Made by a program: the position numbers and the translations under genes
In this document: positions 40,973 to 52,907 of the stretch, in pieces
Layout of the letters: each line of letters opens with the position of its first letter
Position numbering within the stretch: position 1 is the stretch's first letter
The notes under the pieces: model-generated
Told to the model about the DNA's origin: nothing
Databases searched by the model: none
What the model saw: only the letters and a program-made list of their open reading frames with translations
Source of the DNA: Sulfurospirillum diekertiae
Lineage (GTDB): Bacteria > Campylobacterota > Campylobacteria > Campylobacterales > Sulfurospirillaceae
DNA length: 64,000 nucleotides
Assembly: GCF_002162315.1 (NCBI RefSeq)
Contig: NZ_CP021416.1
Span: 1,376,207-1,440,206, forward strand
Reading direction: 5' to 3'

Positions 40973-43527
40973 AAAGCTCCAACGGCAATTCAAGTGTTCG
41001 TTGGAGGATATGCACAGGTGTTTTAATCGTATCCATGATTAAATGTGTTTCAATCTTCGGATCTGTTGTTTGTCCTGTCACATTGACATTGGTTGCAATT
41101 CTTTTATCTTCTCCCAATATAATACCTCCCACTAAAGGAATCATATCAATGGCAGAGCTAAAGGATTTAAGTGTCTTGATTTGTAATTGAAGATCCAATG
41201 AGCTAGTGTTTAAATCGACCGTACCTGCACCTACAATATCTGCATTCGATCCACGAAGTTGAAGCTCTTTAACGTGTAATGCCTCTTTGGTTTGATTATA
41301 TTCTATATAACCATTATCCACAAAATAGCCTTCAGAATTAAAGTTTGGATCATTAAAGACAAGTAGGGAAGGGATGGCATTGATCGTAGCCATAAGATTA
41401 TTGAAAAATTTAAGGTCTTTGATAAATGTTTTATGCATGATCAATGTACCTTTCATCGTGTTACTATCTTTGCCTTCAATCGTCAGTGAAAAATCACCTT
41501 TATGGAAATAAGGTCTATTTAAAAGGGCATTAGCTGCATCCGCATCCATTGCCGTCGCTTGGATACCAAAGCTTCCTTTTTGTTCCTCATATTCAAAAGA
41601 AGATTTACCACGTTTTGAATTAAGGTGAACTCGATCTTTATAGAGTGTCATTGTATAGCGTTCACTCAAGACGGTTCTGTTGTTATCTGTATCGATTAAG
41701 GAGGAGTTTTCGCCAAAAACAGTGGTCTTGATTGGTATATTAAGAGGATCATCTCCATGGGGTAGAGAGATATTAAGATCTTTTACATGTAACGTCAAAT
41801 CTTTGTCAAAATGAAGCGAAAGTTTATTGTTTGTTGTGCTGGCATCCAGTGTTTTAGTGTTTGTTTGTAATGCGATTTCATAATCACGTATAGGCTCTCG
41901 GTTTTCTAAAAGAGGTGTGGAAACATTATGAAGATTAATTTTGGCATCAAAGTTTTCAAAGTCTTTTGTTTTGAGAAGGACTGAGCCTTGATTGAGCGAA
42001 CCACTTTGCATAAAAGGTGAATGGTCTGCTAGTTTAGAAAGATCATTGATAATGAATTGGTTATTGTCTTTTTCAAACATAATCGTCGTATCAAGGTCGG
42101 GTAAAAGCATTTGTGTCGTGTTGTTTTCAATGACAAAAGAGGCTTTTTGATTGAGAAGATTTGCAAAGGATAACAGTGTTGTACCGCTAAAATCAAGGAA
42201 GAGTGAATTAATATCAATAGATCCATCATAGCGGCTCTTTTTTGCATCAAAAATGCCAGTTGCATTAATATCAAAAAGGTTTTTATAACGCATATTGGTA
42301 TGATCAAGTGTAATGGTAAAATTGTCCAGTTTGACTTCTCCCGCTTTAGTAGACATGGGAACGCCACTTAAAATAAAGTTGCTAGGAGAGAGTTTGAAAG
42401 TACCTGTTGCATTGATATCATAGGGAAGAAACTTAATATCAAGTCTAACATGTGCATCTGTTTTTCCAGAAGTCTGAGTGATAGGAACATCAATTTTAAA
42501 AGCATGTAAAATTTTATGTATTGGTGCATCAAGCTTCGATGTAGCCGTAAGATCAACGACGATACCTGTCCCTTTTGCAATGAGGTTATAGATATAAACG
42601 TCTGCTTTATCAATGACTTTTTGCTCATAAGTTGGATCTTTAATGTCAAAAAGAAGTTTATCATTTTTAAATTCAATTCCAATCTCTTTGACATGGGCTG
42701 CTGGAACGCTTGGCTCAAAGCTAACGACAGCATCTTTAACCGTTGCACTTCCATGCATGGATTGTGGAAAATAATCCAGTGTTTCAATATTGAATTGACC
42801 TTCAAAAAAATGAAGAATATACTCTTGCCCCACAATGTTTTTATCGATCCAGTCTTTTGCAATCTGATCAAGTTCAACCTGTGATACAATAAAATCCATG
42901 AGATCTTTGAGATTTTTATTGTTAAAGGGTTCACTTTGTAAATGATAGGTTAGAAGCTTATCTTTAAGATCGAGAATTGCAGTACCTTTGAGTCCAAATG
43001 TCTCAAAATCTCCTTCAAAAGAGTAGCGCTTCTCCTTAAGATTTATTTTGGTTTTTCCTTTTACATGTAAAGCTAAATCTTTGAGATATGCTTCTTGAAT
43101 CTCAATGTCCAAGCTCCACTTTGCAACAGGCGTAATAATAAGATTGACGCTCAGATGTTGACTATCTAAAATAAATGTATTTTGTTCGTAGCGTAGTTTA
43201 ATTTTTTCGTTCTCATAGATCAAATTATCGATGATGATTTGGCTAAAAAATTGATCAAGATACGGAAAGTTTTTAATAATTTCAGCACTCTCATCCAAGG
43301 ATGTCGTATTTTGCGTTTGTTTCTTGATTTCAAGCGTTTGGATATTCACAATCAATTTTTTTATCTAGTTTAATATATAATTGATCAATTTTTAACGTTG
43401 GTAATGTTAGATTATCGATCGAAATGCCATTTACTAAGGTCCCAATTAATGCTACGACAGAAAGAACTATGAATAGTAAAAGTATCCAAATATTCCTAAT
43501 AGTATGTGATGTTGCTTTAATAATCAT
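40965..43527 (-). CDS. Large AsmA-like (YhdP/TamB-type) membrane protein, frameshifted near the 5' end
   Basis: About 850 residues once repaired. The first frame (43527 down to about 43360) has a signal-anchor helix, RNIWILLLFIVLSVVALIGT. The main frame (43355 to 40965) has long beta-repeat sequence and an AsmA-type C-terminus (GAGTVDLNTSSLDLQLQIKT and IGGIILGEDKRIATNVNVTG). Plus-strand T7 at 43356-43362 read as T6 joins the frames as KLDKKLIVNIQ. AsmA-like proteins are thought to carry lipids across the periplasm. TTACATGTAA copies at 41783 and 43061 encode Leu-His-Val. Its 5' end overlaps mltG on the other strand. Confidence 0.78.
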
Positions 43528-44410
43528 GTATTCACTTCTCTTTCACTTGTCCAGACCTATGACTTCTAGCTCAGTTGCTTTTGTGCCACAAGGCTCAATA
43601 GGGCAAATTATATCATATATGGTCGATAAAAATTTTGACCTACATGATAAAGTGGATAAATATCTTCTGTATATTATTGGTAAACCACAATCAGGGTGGG
43701 TGAGTATCAATCCTAGTCCTCTTACTCGGGGTGATTTTCTGTACAAGCTTTCTCATGCTAAAGCGCCGTTAAAGGTTGTTACATACATTCCCGGTGAGAC
43801 TAAGGAGCTTTTATTTGTCCAAATTGCCCTTGCATTTGATCTCTCCTACGAAAAATTAATGCAAGAATATGCCCTTGCAACTCCTTATGTTGAAGGATTC
43901 CTTGTACCGGATACGTACTATATTCCTGTAGGTATTAATGAAAAACATCTGGTGCATTTTTTACTTGCCAATGCTAAAAAGTACCATAAAGATGTTTTCG
44001 AAAAGATCTTTGGTGAGTTTAATGAAGCAAAATGGCAAAAGTTTCTTATTATTGCTTCCATTATTCAAAAAGAGGCAGCCAATGCTGAAGAGATGCCTTT
44101 GGTATCATCGGTTATCTACAATCGTCTTAAAAAAGATATGAAGCTTCAAATGGATGGTACGCTAAACTATGGGCAATATTCTCATACAAAGATAACACCA
44201 CAGCGTATTCGTGAAGATACTTCGCCGTATAATACTTATATGTATAAAGGTTTGCCACCTAATCCTGTGTGCAGTGTGAGTAAGGAGGCGATTTTCGCCG
44301 CTATTTTTCCAAAGCAGACGAATTATCTCTATTTTGTGAAAAATAAAAATAATGGTACACACACATTTTCACAGACTTATGAGACACATTTGGAAAATAT
44401 AAAAAATTAA
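43469..44410 (+). CDS. mltG: Endolytic murein transglycosylase MltG
   Basis: A 313-residue inner-membrane lytic enzyme. An N-terminal helix (IFLIVCDVALIIMYSLLF) is followed by a YceG domain with the catalytic Glu in IASIIQKEAANAEEMP, then VIYNRLKKDMKLQMDGTLNY and TSPYNTYMYKGLPPNPVCS. It cuts nascent glycan strands and sets their length. The start at 43469 keeps the membrane anchor but overlaps the AsmA-like 5' end by 59 bases. An ATG at 43526 would lose most of the anchor. Confidence 0.9.
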   Translation: MNSKSIQIFLIVCDVALIIMYSLLFHLSRPMTSSSVAFVPQGSIGQIISYMVDKNFDLHDKVDKYLLYIIGKPQSGWVSINPSPLTRGDFLYKLSHAKAPLKVVTYIPGETKELLFVQIALAFDLSYEKLMQEYALATPYVEGFLVPDTYYIPVGINEKHLVHFLLANAKKYHKDVFEKIFGEFNEAKWQKFLIIASIIQKEAANAEEMPLVSSVIYNRLKKDMKLQMDGTLNYGQYSHTKITPQRIREDTSPYNTYMYKGLPPNPVCSVSKEAIFAAIFPKQTNYLYFVKNKNNGTHTFSQTYETHLENIKN

Positions 44411-44465
44411 TGACGTAACTTTAATAAAGCAAAATAAAGAAACTGGTAGCATTAACAAAATCTAG

Positions 44466-46721
<2,256 letters not shown>

Positions 46722-46752
46722 TTTTTGATTTACATGTAAAGAAGGAGTCTCA

Positions 46753-47706
46753 TTGTCACAAGGAAAAAAAGTCTCTATTATCGGAGCAGGAAATGTTGGA
46801 GCAACGATTTGCTATTGGCTCGCGATGCGTAAAAGTTGTCGCGAAATTGTGATGATAGACCTTGTTGAGGGTGTTGCCATTGGTAAGGCCCTTGATATTT
46901 CTCAAGCGACGAGTCCTGAGGGTAGCCATACACTGATTAGTGCCTCAAGCGATTATCAGCATATTTCAAACAGTGATATTGTGGTTATTACTGCAGGCAG
47001 TCCAAGAAAGCCTGGTATGAGCAGAGATGATTTGTTAATGATTAACGCGAAAATTACCAAAGGTATCATTGAACAAGTAAAAATTTATTCGCCAGATGCC
47101 ATTGTCATCACCGTTTCTAATCCATTAGATGCCATTACCTATGTTGCTATTAAAGCAGGTAACTATCCACGTGGGCGTGTTATCGGTATGGCAGGTATTT
47201 TAGACAGTTCTCGGATGGAAACATTTATTTCACGAAAACTTGGATTTGGTTACGGACAAGTAACGGCAAGTGTTATGGGTGGACATGGCGATGATATGGT
47301 TCCACTACCCCGTTACTCTTCTGTCAACGGTGTAGCGCTTACGGATTTACTCAGTGATCTTGAAATTGATGAGATTATTGATAAAACACGTCATGGTGGA
47401 GCAGAAATTGTGGGTTATATGGGAACATCAGCTTATTATGCCCCCGCTAACTCAACTGTCAAGATGATTGAAGCTATTTTGAGTGATTCACGTGCTGTTT
47501 TCCCTTGTGCTGTCTTACTGGATGGTGAGTATGGCTACCATGATACCGTTAACGGCGTACCCGTTGTTTTGGGCTCAAATGGTGTCGAAGAAATTGTAGA
47601 ATTACCACTCAATTTAAATGAACAACATCAATTTGCAAAAAGTGTGAATTCTGTTAATGTTTTATTAGAAACATTACGTAAAAATGAGTTTTTCCCCGTC
47701 AAATAG
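46753..47706 (+). CDS. mdh: Malate dehydrogenase (LDH-like)
   Basis: A 317-residue NAD-dependent dehydrogenase. The Rossmann motif is IIGAGNVGATICYW. The substrate loop includes SPRKPGMSRDDLL, with Arg residues for dicarboxylate binding. The catalytic site is VMGGHGDDMVPLPRYS. It interconverts malate and oxaloacetate. The TTG start at 46753 has GAAGGAG seven bases upstream. A TTACATGTAA copy (46730) ends just before that ribosome binding site. Confidence 0.95.
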   Translation: MSQGKKVSIIGAGNVGATICYWLAMRKSCREIVMIDLVEGVAIGKALDISQATSPEGSHTLISASSDYQHISNSDIVVITAGSPRKPGMSRDDLLMINAKITKGIIEQVKIYSPDAIVITVSNPLDAITYVAIKAGNYPRGRVIGMAGILDSSRMETFISRKLGFGYGQVTASVMGGHGDDMVPLPRYSSVNGVALTDLLSDLEIDEIIDKTRHGGAEIVGYMGTSAYYAPANSTVKMIEAILSDSRAVFPCAVLLDGEYGYHDTVNGVPVVLGSNGVEEIVELPLNLNEQHQFAKSVNSVNVLLETLRKNEFFPVK

Positions 47707-47829
47707 AATTTTATAACTTAAACGAGAGACAAAAAAAAGATATAGTTGAGTTTTTTATTGATTATGATGTTCAGATAACTATAGAGTCTTGGAATCGAAA
47801 GTTTAAATTAAGTCAAGCAGGGAGGTTTT

Positions 47830-49000
47830 ATGAATATTCATGAGTATCAGGCAAAAGAGATCTTTAAGAGATACAATGTTCCCACACCCAACGGCTATGT
47901 CGCCTTTAACGTTGAAGAGGCTGTAGAAAACGCAAAGAAACTTGGTGGTTCTATTTGGGTGGTAAAAGCTCAAATTCACGCAGGTGGACGTGGTCTTGGT
48001 GGTGGTGTAAAACTCGCCCGAAGCCTGGATGAAGTGAAAACACTTGCAAATGAAATTCTTGGTATGACTTTGGTCACACATCAGACTGGACCTGCGGGCA
48101 AACTGGTTCAAAAAGTCTACATTGAAGAAGGTGCTGATATTGCTGATGAGCTTTATCTTGGAATTGTCTTGGATCGCGCTCGTGAAATGCCAGTGATTAT
48201 GGCATCACGCGAAGGTGGTATGGAGATTGAAAAAGTTGCAGCAGCAACTCCTGAAAAAATTATTAAAGTAGCCGTTGATCCATTTATCGGTTTTCAAGCC
48301 TTTCATGGCAGAGAACTTGCTTATGGTTTAGGACTTGCAAAAGAAGAGATCAGCAATTTTATTAAATTTGCAGCAGCACTCTACAAAGTGTATATGGAAA
48401 ATGATGCAGAGATGATCGAAATTAACCCTTTGGTTAAAACAAAAAGTGGTGCATTTATCGCATTGGATGGCAAGATGGGTTTTGATGATAACTCGCTCTT
48501 CCGACATCCTGACATTGAAGCAATGCGCGATCCAAGTGAAGAAAATCCCATAGAGCGTGAAGCTTCAGGGTATGGATTGAGCTACGTTAAACTCGATGGT
48601 AATGTTGGTTGTATGGTCAATGGTGCTGGTCTTGCGATGGGTACGATGGATACAATTAACTACGTGGGAGGCACTCCTGCAAACTTCCTCGACGTGGGCG
48701 GCGGAGCGAATGCTCAAACCGTTGCTAAAGGCTTTGAAATCATTCTTAAAGATCCAAACGTCAAATCAATCTTTGTCAATATCTTTGGTGGTATTGTACG
48801 CTGTGACCGTATTGCCAATGGTATCTTGGAAGCAACGAAACTGGTCGATGTTCACGTTCCTGTGATCGTTAGATTGGATGGTACAAATGCAAAAGAAGCC
48901 GCTGAAATTCTTAAAAAATGCCAACATCAAAAATATTATTACGGCAACTGATCTTAACGATGGCGCAATTAAAGCCGTTGCGTGTGCTAAAGGAAACTAA
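47830..49000 (+). CDS. sucC: Succinyl-CoA synthetase beta subunit, frameshifted near the 3' end
   Basis: The main frame gives an ATP-grasp protein with [18 protein letters not shown] at the start, [39 protein letters not shown] and the [10 protein letters not shown] and [15 protein letters not shown] blocks. The frame ends early at 48951. Reading the six A at 48913-48918 as five restores [20 protein letters not shown] and a stop at 49000, two bases before sucD. That gives 389 residues, the family length. It couples succinyl-CoA cleavage to NTP formation with SucD. Confidence 0.92.
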
Positions 49001-49002
49001 TT

Positions 49003-49875
49003 ATGAGCATATTGATTGATAAAAATACAAAAGTAATTGTTCAAGGTTTTACGGGTAAAGAGGGTAGCTTTCATGCTGAACAGTGTTTGGCGTATGGTAC
49101 GAAAATCGTTGGCGGTGTAACACCGGGCAAAGGTGGCACAGAACATTTGGGTCAACCTGTCTTTAATACAGTACGTGAAGCTGTTTTGGCAACTGGTGCA
49201 ACTGTTAGTATGGTATTCGTTCCACCTGCCTTTGTTGGGGACGCAGTTTTAGAAGCGGCCGATGCAGGTATTGAACTCTCTGTCATTATTACAGAAGGCT
49301 CACCTGTTCGTGATATGCAAAGAGCCAAAGCGTATGCCGTTAAAAAAGGGATGAAAACCATTGGACCAAACTGTCCAGGGATTATCACGGCGGAAGAGTG
49401 TAAAATCGGCATTATGCCAGGTTCTATTTTCAAAAAAGGAAATATTGGCTTGATTAGTAAATCAGGCACATTGACTTATGAAGGTGCAAACCAAGTGTGT
49501 AATGAAGGCTTTGGTATTACTACCGCTGTAGGTATTGGCGGTGATCCTATTATTGGACTTTCTTACTTGCAACTTCTTCCACTGTTTGAAGCAGATCCTG
49601 AGACGGAAGCGATCGTTATGATCGGTGAGATCGGAGGCGATCTTGAAATTCAAGCAGCAAAATTTATTAAAGAGCACATTAAAAAGCCTGTCGTTGCTTT
49701 TATTGCGGGTCAAACTGCACCAAAAGGTAAACGTATGGGACATGCCGGTGCGATTGTAAGCGGTAGTGCTGGAACAGCAGCAGAAAAAATGGATGCGCTT
49801 ACAAAAGCAGGAGTTCATGTCGTCAAATCACCTGCTGAGATCGGGAAAAAGATCGCAGAGGTTTTGAAAAAATAA
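49003..49875 (+). CDS. sucD: Succinyl-CoA synthetase alpha subunit
   Basis: A 290-residue subunit. The CoA-binding N-terminal domain has [21 protein letters not shown] read in part as [30 protein letters not shown] follows. The phosphorylated His is in [10 protein letters not shown]. It forms the active site with SucC. It lies two bases after the repaired sucC stop. Confidence 0.97.
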   Translation: MSILIDKNTKVIVQGFTGKEGSFHAEQCLAYGTKIVGGVTPGKGGTEHLGQPVFNTVREAVLATGATVSMVFVPPAFVGDAVLEAADAGIELSVIITEGSPVRDMQRAKAYAVKKGMKTIGPNCPGIITAEECKIGIMPGSIFKKGNIGLISKSGTLTYEGANQVCNEGFGITTAVGIGGDPIIGLSYLQLLPLFEADPETEAIVMIGEIGGDLEIQAAKFIKEHIKKPVVAFIAGQTAPKGKRMGHAGAIVSGSAGTAAEKMDALTKAGVHVVKSPAEIGKKIAEVLKK

Positions 49876-49971
49876 TACATTAAGTCTGCTAGATGTTACA
49901 CTATTGTACAATCTAGTAAAGTCTTTTACTAAGCATTTGATATTTAGAGTTAAGATAAAGGAGAATGAAGA

Positions 49972-50268
49972 ATGGGTTTAATTACTGCACCCAGTAATAC
50001 ACCAGTATGGGTTAATGTCTCTAGGTGTAAAGCGTGTGATATTTGTGTCAGTATGTGTCCAGCAGGTGTTTTGGGAATGATTCAAGCACCTAACTCGACA
50101 TTGGGATCAATGATAGAGGTTGTAGCTCCAGATTCCTGTATTGGATGTAAAGATTGTGAATTACATTGTCCAGATTTTGCTATCTATGTAGCAGATAAAA
50201 GTGAATTTAAGTTTGCGAAGCTTTCAGAAGCCTCTAAAGAGAGAGCTGAAAAAAGTGAAACAAAATAA
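49972..50268 (+). CDS. oorD: 2-oxoglutarate:acceptor oxidoreductase ferredoxin-like delta subunit
   Basis: A 98-residue protein with two [4Fe-4S] motifs, CKACDICVSMCPAGVL and CIGCKDCELHCPDFAI. It carries electrons from the Oor catalytic core. GGAG precedes the ATG. It is the first gene of oorDABC, with about 95 non-coding bases after sucD that may hold an own promoter, although I see no strong box there. Confidence 0.94.
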   Translation: MGLITAPSNTPVWVNVSRCKACDICVSMCPAGVLGMIQAPNSTLGSMIEVVAPDSCIGCKDCELHCPDFAIYVADKSEFKFAKLSEASKERAEKSETK

Positions 50269-50299
50269 ATTTAGAAAACTAAGCGCATAAGGATCATTG

Positions 50300-51433
50300 A
50301 TGGCAAGAGAAGTAATATCAAGCGGCAATGCCTTAGTAGCAAAAGCGGCAGTGGAATGTGGATGTAAATTTTTTGGAGGCTATCCTATTACGCCTTCAAG
50401 TGAAATTGCTGAGGATTTAAGCAAACTGCTTCCAAAATTTGGTGGAAAATTTATTCAAATGGAAGATGAGATCGCTGGTATCTGTGTAGCACTTGGCGCT
50501 TCAATGAGTGGTACCAAGTCGATGACAGCTTCATCAGGACCTGGAATTTCTCTTAAATCAGAGCAAATTGGTTATAGCTTTATCACGGAAGTGCCTTTGG
50601 TTATCGTCAATGTTATGCGTGGTGGTCCTTCCACGGGTCTTCCAACGCGTGTTTCTCAAGCAGACATCGGTCAAGCAAAATACCCAACCCATGGTGATTT
50701 TGCTTCTATTTCACTCTGCCCTGGTAGTTTAGAAGAAGCCTATACTGAAACTATTAGAGCATTTAACATTGCTGAAAAATACATGACACCGGTTTTTATT
50801 CTTTTAGATGAAACATTAGGACACATGCACGGTAAAGCCATTCTTCCTGATCTTGCAGAGATTGAGAAAAGTGTTGTAAAACGTGCCGAATTTACAGGCG
50901 ATCCAAAAGATTATAAACCTTATGCAGCCGCTCCAACAGAACCTGCGGTTTTAAATCCTTTCTTTAAAGGCTATCATTACCATGTAACAGGTTTACATCA
51001 TGGTGACATGGGATTTCCTACCGAAGATGGAACGATTTGTGAGTACAATATTGAGCGTTTGGTCAATAAAATTAAAACAAAATCTGATGATTTAGTGCAT
51101 TACGAAGAGTTTATGCTAGATGATGCGGATGTCTGTATTATTGCCTATGGAAGTATCAGCCGAGGGGCTAAAGAAGCGGTGATGAAACTTCGTCAAGATG
51201 GTATCAAAGCGGGTCTATTTAGACCAATTACGCTCTGGCCAAGTCCTGTTGCTAAGTTCCAAGAGATTGGTAAGCGATTTAAAAAAATCATGGTCACTGA
51301 GCTTAATATGGGACAATACTTAGAAGAGATTCAGCGTGTGATGAAACGAGATGATTTTGCGACATTGCATAAAGCAAATGGTCGTCCAATCGCTCCACTT
51401 GAAATGGTTGCTAAAGTTAAGGAGATGATGTAA
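50300..51433 (+). CDS. oorA: 2-oxoglutarate:acceptor oxidoreductase alpha subunit
   Basis: A 377-residue subunit with the pyrophosphate-side domains I and II of the 2-oxoacid:ferredoxin oxidoreductases. It starts with a SGNALVAKAAVECGCKFFGG segment and contains GGYPITPSSEIAEDL, SGPGISLKSEQIGY and MRGGPSTGLPTRVSQAD. It oxidises 2-oxoglutarate to succinyl-CoA with CoA, passing electrons to ferredoxin or menaquinone. The ATG at 50300 is preferred over the adjoining TTG. It overlaps oorB by one base. Confidence 0.96.
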   Translation: MAREVISSGNALVAKAAVECGCKFFGGYPITPSSEIAEDLSKLLPKFGGKFIQMEDEIAGICVALGASMSGTKSMTASSGPGISLKSEQIGYSFITEVPLVIVNVMRGGPSTGLPTRVSQADIGQAKYPTHGDFASISLCPGSLEEAYTETIRAFNIAEKYMTPVFILLDETLGHMHGKAILPDLAEIEKSVVKRAEFTGDPKDYKPYAAAPTEPAVLNPFFKGYHYHVTGLHHGDMGFPTEDGTICEYNIERLVNKIKTKSDDLVHYEEFMLDDADVCIIAYGSISRGAKEAVMKLRQDGIKAGLFRPITLWPSPVAKFQEIGKRFKKIMVTELNMGQYLEEIQRVMKRDDFATLHKANGRPIAPLEMVAKVKEMM

Positions 51434-52266
51434 TGGCATTTAATTACGATAAATATCTACGTGTAGATAAAATGCCAACCTTATGGTGTTGGGGTTGTGG
51501 TGATGGTGTAATTTTAAAATCTGTTATTCGTGCAATCGATACAATGGGTTGGGATATGAATGACGTCTGTATTGTCTCTGGTATCGGCTGTAGCGGACGT
51601 TTTAGTTCTTACATTGATTGTAACACGGTTCATACAACGCATGGTCGTGCGATTGCATATGCTACAGGTATTAAACTTGCCAATCCTGAAAAACACGTTG
51701 TTGTTGTCACTGGGGATGGTGATGGTTTAGCCATTGGTGGTAACCATACCATTCACGGGTGTCGTAGAAACATCGATCTTAACCATATTCTTATTAACAA
51801 CTTTATCTATGGTTTGACCAACTCTCAAACGAGCCCAACCACACCACAAGGTATGTGGACAGCAACAGCAAACTACGGTAACGTTGATCCGACATTTGAT
51901 GCTGCAAAATTAGCTGATGCAGCAGGCGCAACATTTGTTGCTCGTGAATCTGTTTTGGATCCACAAAAACTGGAAAAAGTTTTGGTTGCAGGTTTTTCTC
52001 ATAAAGGATACTCTTTCTTTGATGTGTTCTCTAACTGCCATATTAACCTTGGACGCAAGAACAAAATGGGTGAAGCAGTTCAGAACCTGAAATGGATTGA
52101 AGGTCGCATTGTGGGTAAGAAAAAGTTTGACCTTTTAAGCGATGAAGAGCGTGTGGATAAATTCCCAACAGGTATCCTCAAACAAGAAGAGGGCAAACTC
52201 GAATACTGTGATGCATATGACAAAGTCATTTACGCAGCACAAAATAAAACCACAGTACAGCTATAA
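51433..52266 (+). CDS. oorB: 2-oxoglutarate:acceptor oxidoreductase beta subunit
   Basis: A 277-residue thiamine pyrophosphate subunit. A cluster-ligand motif is LWCWGCGDGVILK. The TPP/Mg motif is VVTGDGDGLAIGGNHTIHGC with a downstream ILINNFIYGLTNSQTSPTTP. It is translated directly after oorA (overlapping TAATG) and is followed by oorC after ten bases. Confidence 0.96.
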   Translation: MAFNYDKYLRVDKMPTLWCWGCGDGVILKSVIRAIDTMGWDMNDVCIVSGIGCSGRFSSYIDCNTVHTTHGRAIAYATGIKLANPEKHVVVVTGDGDGLAIGGNHTIHGCRRNIDLNHILINNFIYGLTNSQTSPTTPQGMWTATANYGNVDPTFDAAKLADAAGATFVARESVLDPQKLEKVLVAGFSHKGYSFFDVFSNCHINLGRKNKMGEAVQNLKWIEGRIVGKKKFDLLSDEERVDKFPTGILKQEEGKLEYCDAYDKVIYAAQNKTTVQL

Positions 52267-52276
52267 GGAGCCCCTG

Positions 52277-52834
52277 ATGAGAAGACAATTACGTTTTGTA
52301 GGTGTAGGTGGTCAGGGTGTTATCTTAGCGGGTGAAATTTTGGCAGTTGCAAAGATCAAAGAGGGTGGATATGGTGTAAAAGCCTCTACCTATACCTCTC
52401 AAGTACGTGGTGGACCTACTAAAGTTGATATTTTGCTCGATGAGAGCGAGATCCTTTTCCCATATGCTAATGAAGGTGAGATCGAGTTTATGATCGCTAC
52501 AGCGCAAGTAAGTTTTAACCAGTTTAAAGGCGGTGTAAAACCAGGCGGTCTCATTGTTATTGAACCAAACTTGGTTACTGTTAACGAGGAAGATCGTAAA
52601 AAATGGAAGATTATTGAGATTCCATTGATTACCATTGCGAAAGAAGAGGTTGGAAATGTTATTACTCAGTCTGTCGTTGCCTTGGCAATTACCGTTGAGA
52701 TGACACATGTTCTAGCACACGATTTAGTCCGTGATGTAATGCTTTCAAAAGTACCAGAAAAAGTTCATGCTGATAATATTAAAGCGTATGAACTTGGGAT
52801 CAAATACGCCAAAGAAGCGCTCGCTAAACTCTGA
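52277..52834 (+). CDS. oorC: 2-oxoglutarate:acceptor oxidoreductase gamma subunit
   Basis: A 185-residue gamma-type domain. It begins RQLRFVGVGGQGVILAGEIL and includes SYTSQVRGGPT-like YTSQVRGGPTKVDILLD. It completes the four-subunit Oor complex. The ATG at 52277 has AAGGAG six bases upstream; a longer in-frame reading from 52142 runs inside oorB and is rejected. A hairpin follows the stop. Confidence 0.96.
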   Translation: MRRQLRFVGVGGQGVILAGEILAVAKIKEGGYGVKASTYTSQVRGGPTKVDILLDESEILFPYANEGEIEFMIATAQVSFNQFKGGVKPGGLIVIEPNLVTVNEEDRKKWKIIEIPLITIAKEEVGNVITQSVVALAITVEMTHVLAHDLVRDVMLSKVPEKVHADNIKAYELGIKYAKEALAKL

Positions 52835-52842
52835 AACTTCAA

Positions 52843-52868
52843 GCTCTTCGGGATAAAACCTGAAGAGC
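52843..52868. terminator. Hairpin after oorC
   Basis: GCTCTTCGGG, loop ATAAAA, CCTGAAGAGC forms a ten-pair stem with one G-T pair, starting eight bases after the oorC stop. No U-run follows on the plus strand. A second hairpin element, the 16-base palindrome GCTTTACATGTAAAGC (52874-52889), lies next to it and contains an iterated-motif copy. Together they separate oorC from the convergent TpsB gene. Confidence 0.6.
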
Positions 52869-52907
52869 GAACTGCTTTACATGTAAAGCAAGCGAAGCGA
52901 AGAGTCA

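Noticed and set aside
42029-42934. Two open frames of 112 and 188 codons on the minus strand in the AsmA-like gene
   Set aside because: They lie in another frame of the same strand as the large gene and show no family features; they are frame shadows.
48905-48925. Programmed ribosomal frameshift in sucC at the A-run
   Set aside because: No stimulatory structure is evident, SucC families are not known to use recoding, and the same kind of indel occurs in five other genes.
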